NCBI GenBank assembly: GCA_020055645.1
Contig: CM034546.1
Location: forward strand, 47,864,001-47,928,000
Direction of reading: 5' to 3'
DNA: 64,000 nt
Origin: Tomocerus qinae
Taxonomy: Eukaryota > Arthropoda > Collembola > Entomobryomorpha > Tomoceridae
The translations under genes and the position numbers were made by a program. The notes beneath the pieces are model-generated. The model searched no databases and was not told where the DNA came from. It saw only the letters and a list, made by a program, of their open reading frames with translations. How positions within the stretch are numbered: position 1 is the first letter of the stretch; the number at the start of each line of letters is the position of its first letter. Below are positions 62,623-64,000 of the stretch, piece after piece.

Positions 62623-63957
62623 CTAAGAGGCATCATCGGATTTCAAACCATCCAGTTCTGTACTCGTAGAAATATTCACGCTTCCATTTTTTGTCAGTCG
62701 CCACAAAGTACATCGATAAACAGTACAACAAGATTCTTTGTATATTCTAATAAATTCTTTGCGGAATCTGCTTCCAAATAAACAATAGAGTATAAAATTT
62801 ACTGATGAATTTAGAGTATTCAGAAAATTAGCCAGAGTATTTTTCCAAAATTTAGAAAATGGTATATGAAATATTTCCATAGTGTCTGTCGCCAGAGATA
62901 CTGAACTACATGCAACGAAAACTAATACGATAGAAATTAGCATAAGAGAGAATGATTTGTCTTTCCTTTGCACTGTGGTTAAGGATCCTCTTTTTATTTG
63001 CGATGTTCTTATCTGTAAAACCAAATAATATAAATCATAATTTACTGGTAAACCTTAAATCCACTTTAATGGATGTTAGTATACATAGCTCTGTCTTTTC
63101 AATACTTACAGTGTAACAAATCGAAGCATTTGTAAACGCCAAAAATAAATACGGTATCAAGTGCATTACAACTACGCCAATTATTTTACAAGTTACTCTA
63201 TAATTTATGTTGTTCCTTATGTCAGTGTAATTCATTTGGTAATATGTCTCATTGTTTTGGACTATCTTTAAAGTTTTATATTCCCACCATCGAGGCAAAT
63301 TATAAACAATGGCAAAGATAATTACTCCAGCAGTCAAATAATTAGTACTCTTGATAGACCAATATCTTCTGGCCTGAAAGGGCCAACATATCACAATATA
63401 TCTATCCGCAGCAACAGCCATCGTAAAGTATGTGTATCCCGTTTGTGCTAATAAAAAAATGAAGTTAACGCCTTTTCTGAAAATATTATAATATTCTTTG
63501 TATGCGAAAATAATTCTTAATGCACTTCATTTATTTCTTACAATAGTACATAATTATACATATTATTGCAGAACAATCTCATGCATAATTAATATAAGAC
63601 TAACTTACCGGTTGAAGTAATAGCTTTTAGAGCTGGTCCAATACAGGGATAGAATACGTGAGTATAGCCCCTTGCTATAGCTAAATCTGTGAACAATGAC
63701 TGAATACCATAACGTAAAAGTTTTCCCATAAGAAAAACAATGTCACAAAATGTTAAACCTAGTAATAATGTAATGTATGAGGATTTCATTCGCGGACTAC
63801 ACAAAATGAATACATTCAGTAAATTAGCTACGATCCCAATTGGAGCGAGTAACAAAATTAATAATCCGAAAGGGAGAAATGGCAGTGTGTATGGAAAATT
63901 TGTAGCTGTTTTATGCAAAACCGAATTAACTTCGAATTGAGTTGTGTTAGTCCACAT
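62623..63957 (-). CDS. class A peptide GPCR, FMRFamide-receptor-like
   Basis: Three minus-strand exons, 63957-63609, 63447-63110 and 63012-62623, with introns in phase 1 (GTAAGT donor) and phase 0 (GTAAGT donor), encode 358 residues. The N-terminus has an N-glycosylation site (NTT near residue 4). TM1 contains GIVANLLNVFIL and TM2 LGLTFCDIVFL with the conserved Asp. TM3 ends in ADRYIVICWPF (the DRY motif). TM7 contains NSSVNFILYCLFGSRFRKEF, the NPxxY-equivalent of this family. The CWxP motif of TM6 is not evident. The layout matches insect FMRFamide/myosuppressin-type and GPR139/142-like receptors; the ligand is not predictable from sequence. For exon 2 I chose the acceptor TTTATTAG (ending 63448), which restores AQTGYTYFTMAVAADRY; an upstream acceptor would add about 12 residues. 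Confidence 0.8.
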
Positions 63958-64000
63958 TGTTGTATCTTTATGGGGACTAAAACAAACCTAAATTCAACTG

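Noticed and set aside
62623-63957. Chemoreceptor (gustatory/odorant) identity for the last gene
   Set aside because: The DRY motif after TM3 and the NSSVNFILY motif in TM7 are class A GPCR signatures, unlike the inverted-topology insect chemoreceptors.

Overview
The window is AT-rich eukaryotic DNA with short GT-AG introns, many small DNA transposons and minisatellites. The gene content points to an arthropod: ZAD-like C2H2 zinc-finger genes, gustatory-type 7TM chemoreceptors, a peptide GPCR and an Apaf-1-like STAND NTPase. A springtail or another hexapod is my guess; the sequence alone does not fix the species. There are no bacterial operons, CRISPR arrays or recognisable rRNA/tRNA genes.

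Layout. 1-3.1 kb: no gene seen. 3.1-9.3 kb: a tandem segmental duplication carrying two gustatory-receptor-like genes on the + strand, the first intact and the second broken by an 11-bp deletion and a stop codon. The first unit also holds a long-TIR element (9-bp target duplication) that is absent from the second unit, with a hAT MITE nested in it. 5.9-6.9 kb: an 18/16-bp minisatellite. 11.9-12.2 kb: a small secreted basic protein. 14.1-30.7 kb: three paralogous minus-strand ZAD-like/C2H2 genes with identical intron phases, separated by Helitron-like elements, a large foldback element built of 22-bp repeats, and MITEs. 32.9-34.7 kb: a five-exon doublecortin-domain gene (+). 37.2-38.7 kb: a decayed gustatory receptor gene (-). 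41.7-50.1 kb: a large minus-strand gene for a CARD, NB-ARC, (TPR-like, LRR-like) x2 protein of about 2062 residues, with a Helitron and a TTAA-flanked MITE in its single intron. 51.3-58.5 kb: three degenerate tandem copies of a ~2.3-kb unit marked by a ~125-bp motif. 58.5-61.6 kb: an eight-exon pogo/Tigger-derived gene (-) whose third catalytic Asp is a Gln. 62.6-64 kb: a three-exon FMRFamide-receptor-like GPCR (-).

I assigned splice sites by eye, from GT-AG signals, reading-frame phase and paralogue comparison; in every model called intact the exon lengths sum to a multiple of three. The most interesting items are the CARD/NB-ARC/TPR/LRR protein (an NLR-like sensor architecture), the probably domesticated transposase gene with its last exon caught in a local tandem duplication, and the foldback elements that share GGGTA ends and 9-bp target duplications. 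The genes do not form one pathway; they are chemosensory, transcription-factor, signalling and immune-type genes in a transposon-rich region.
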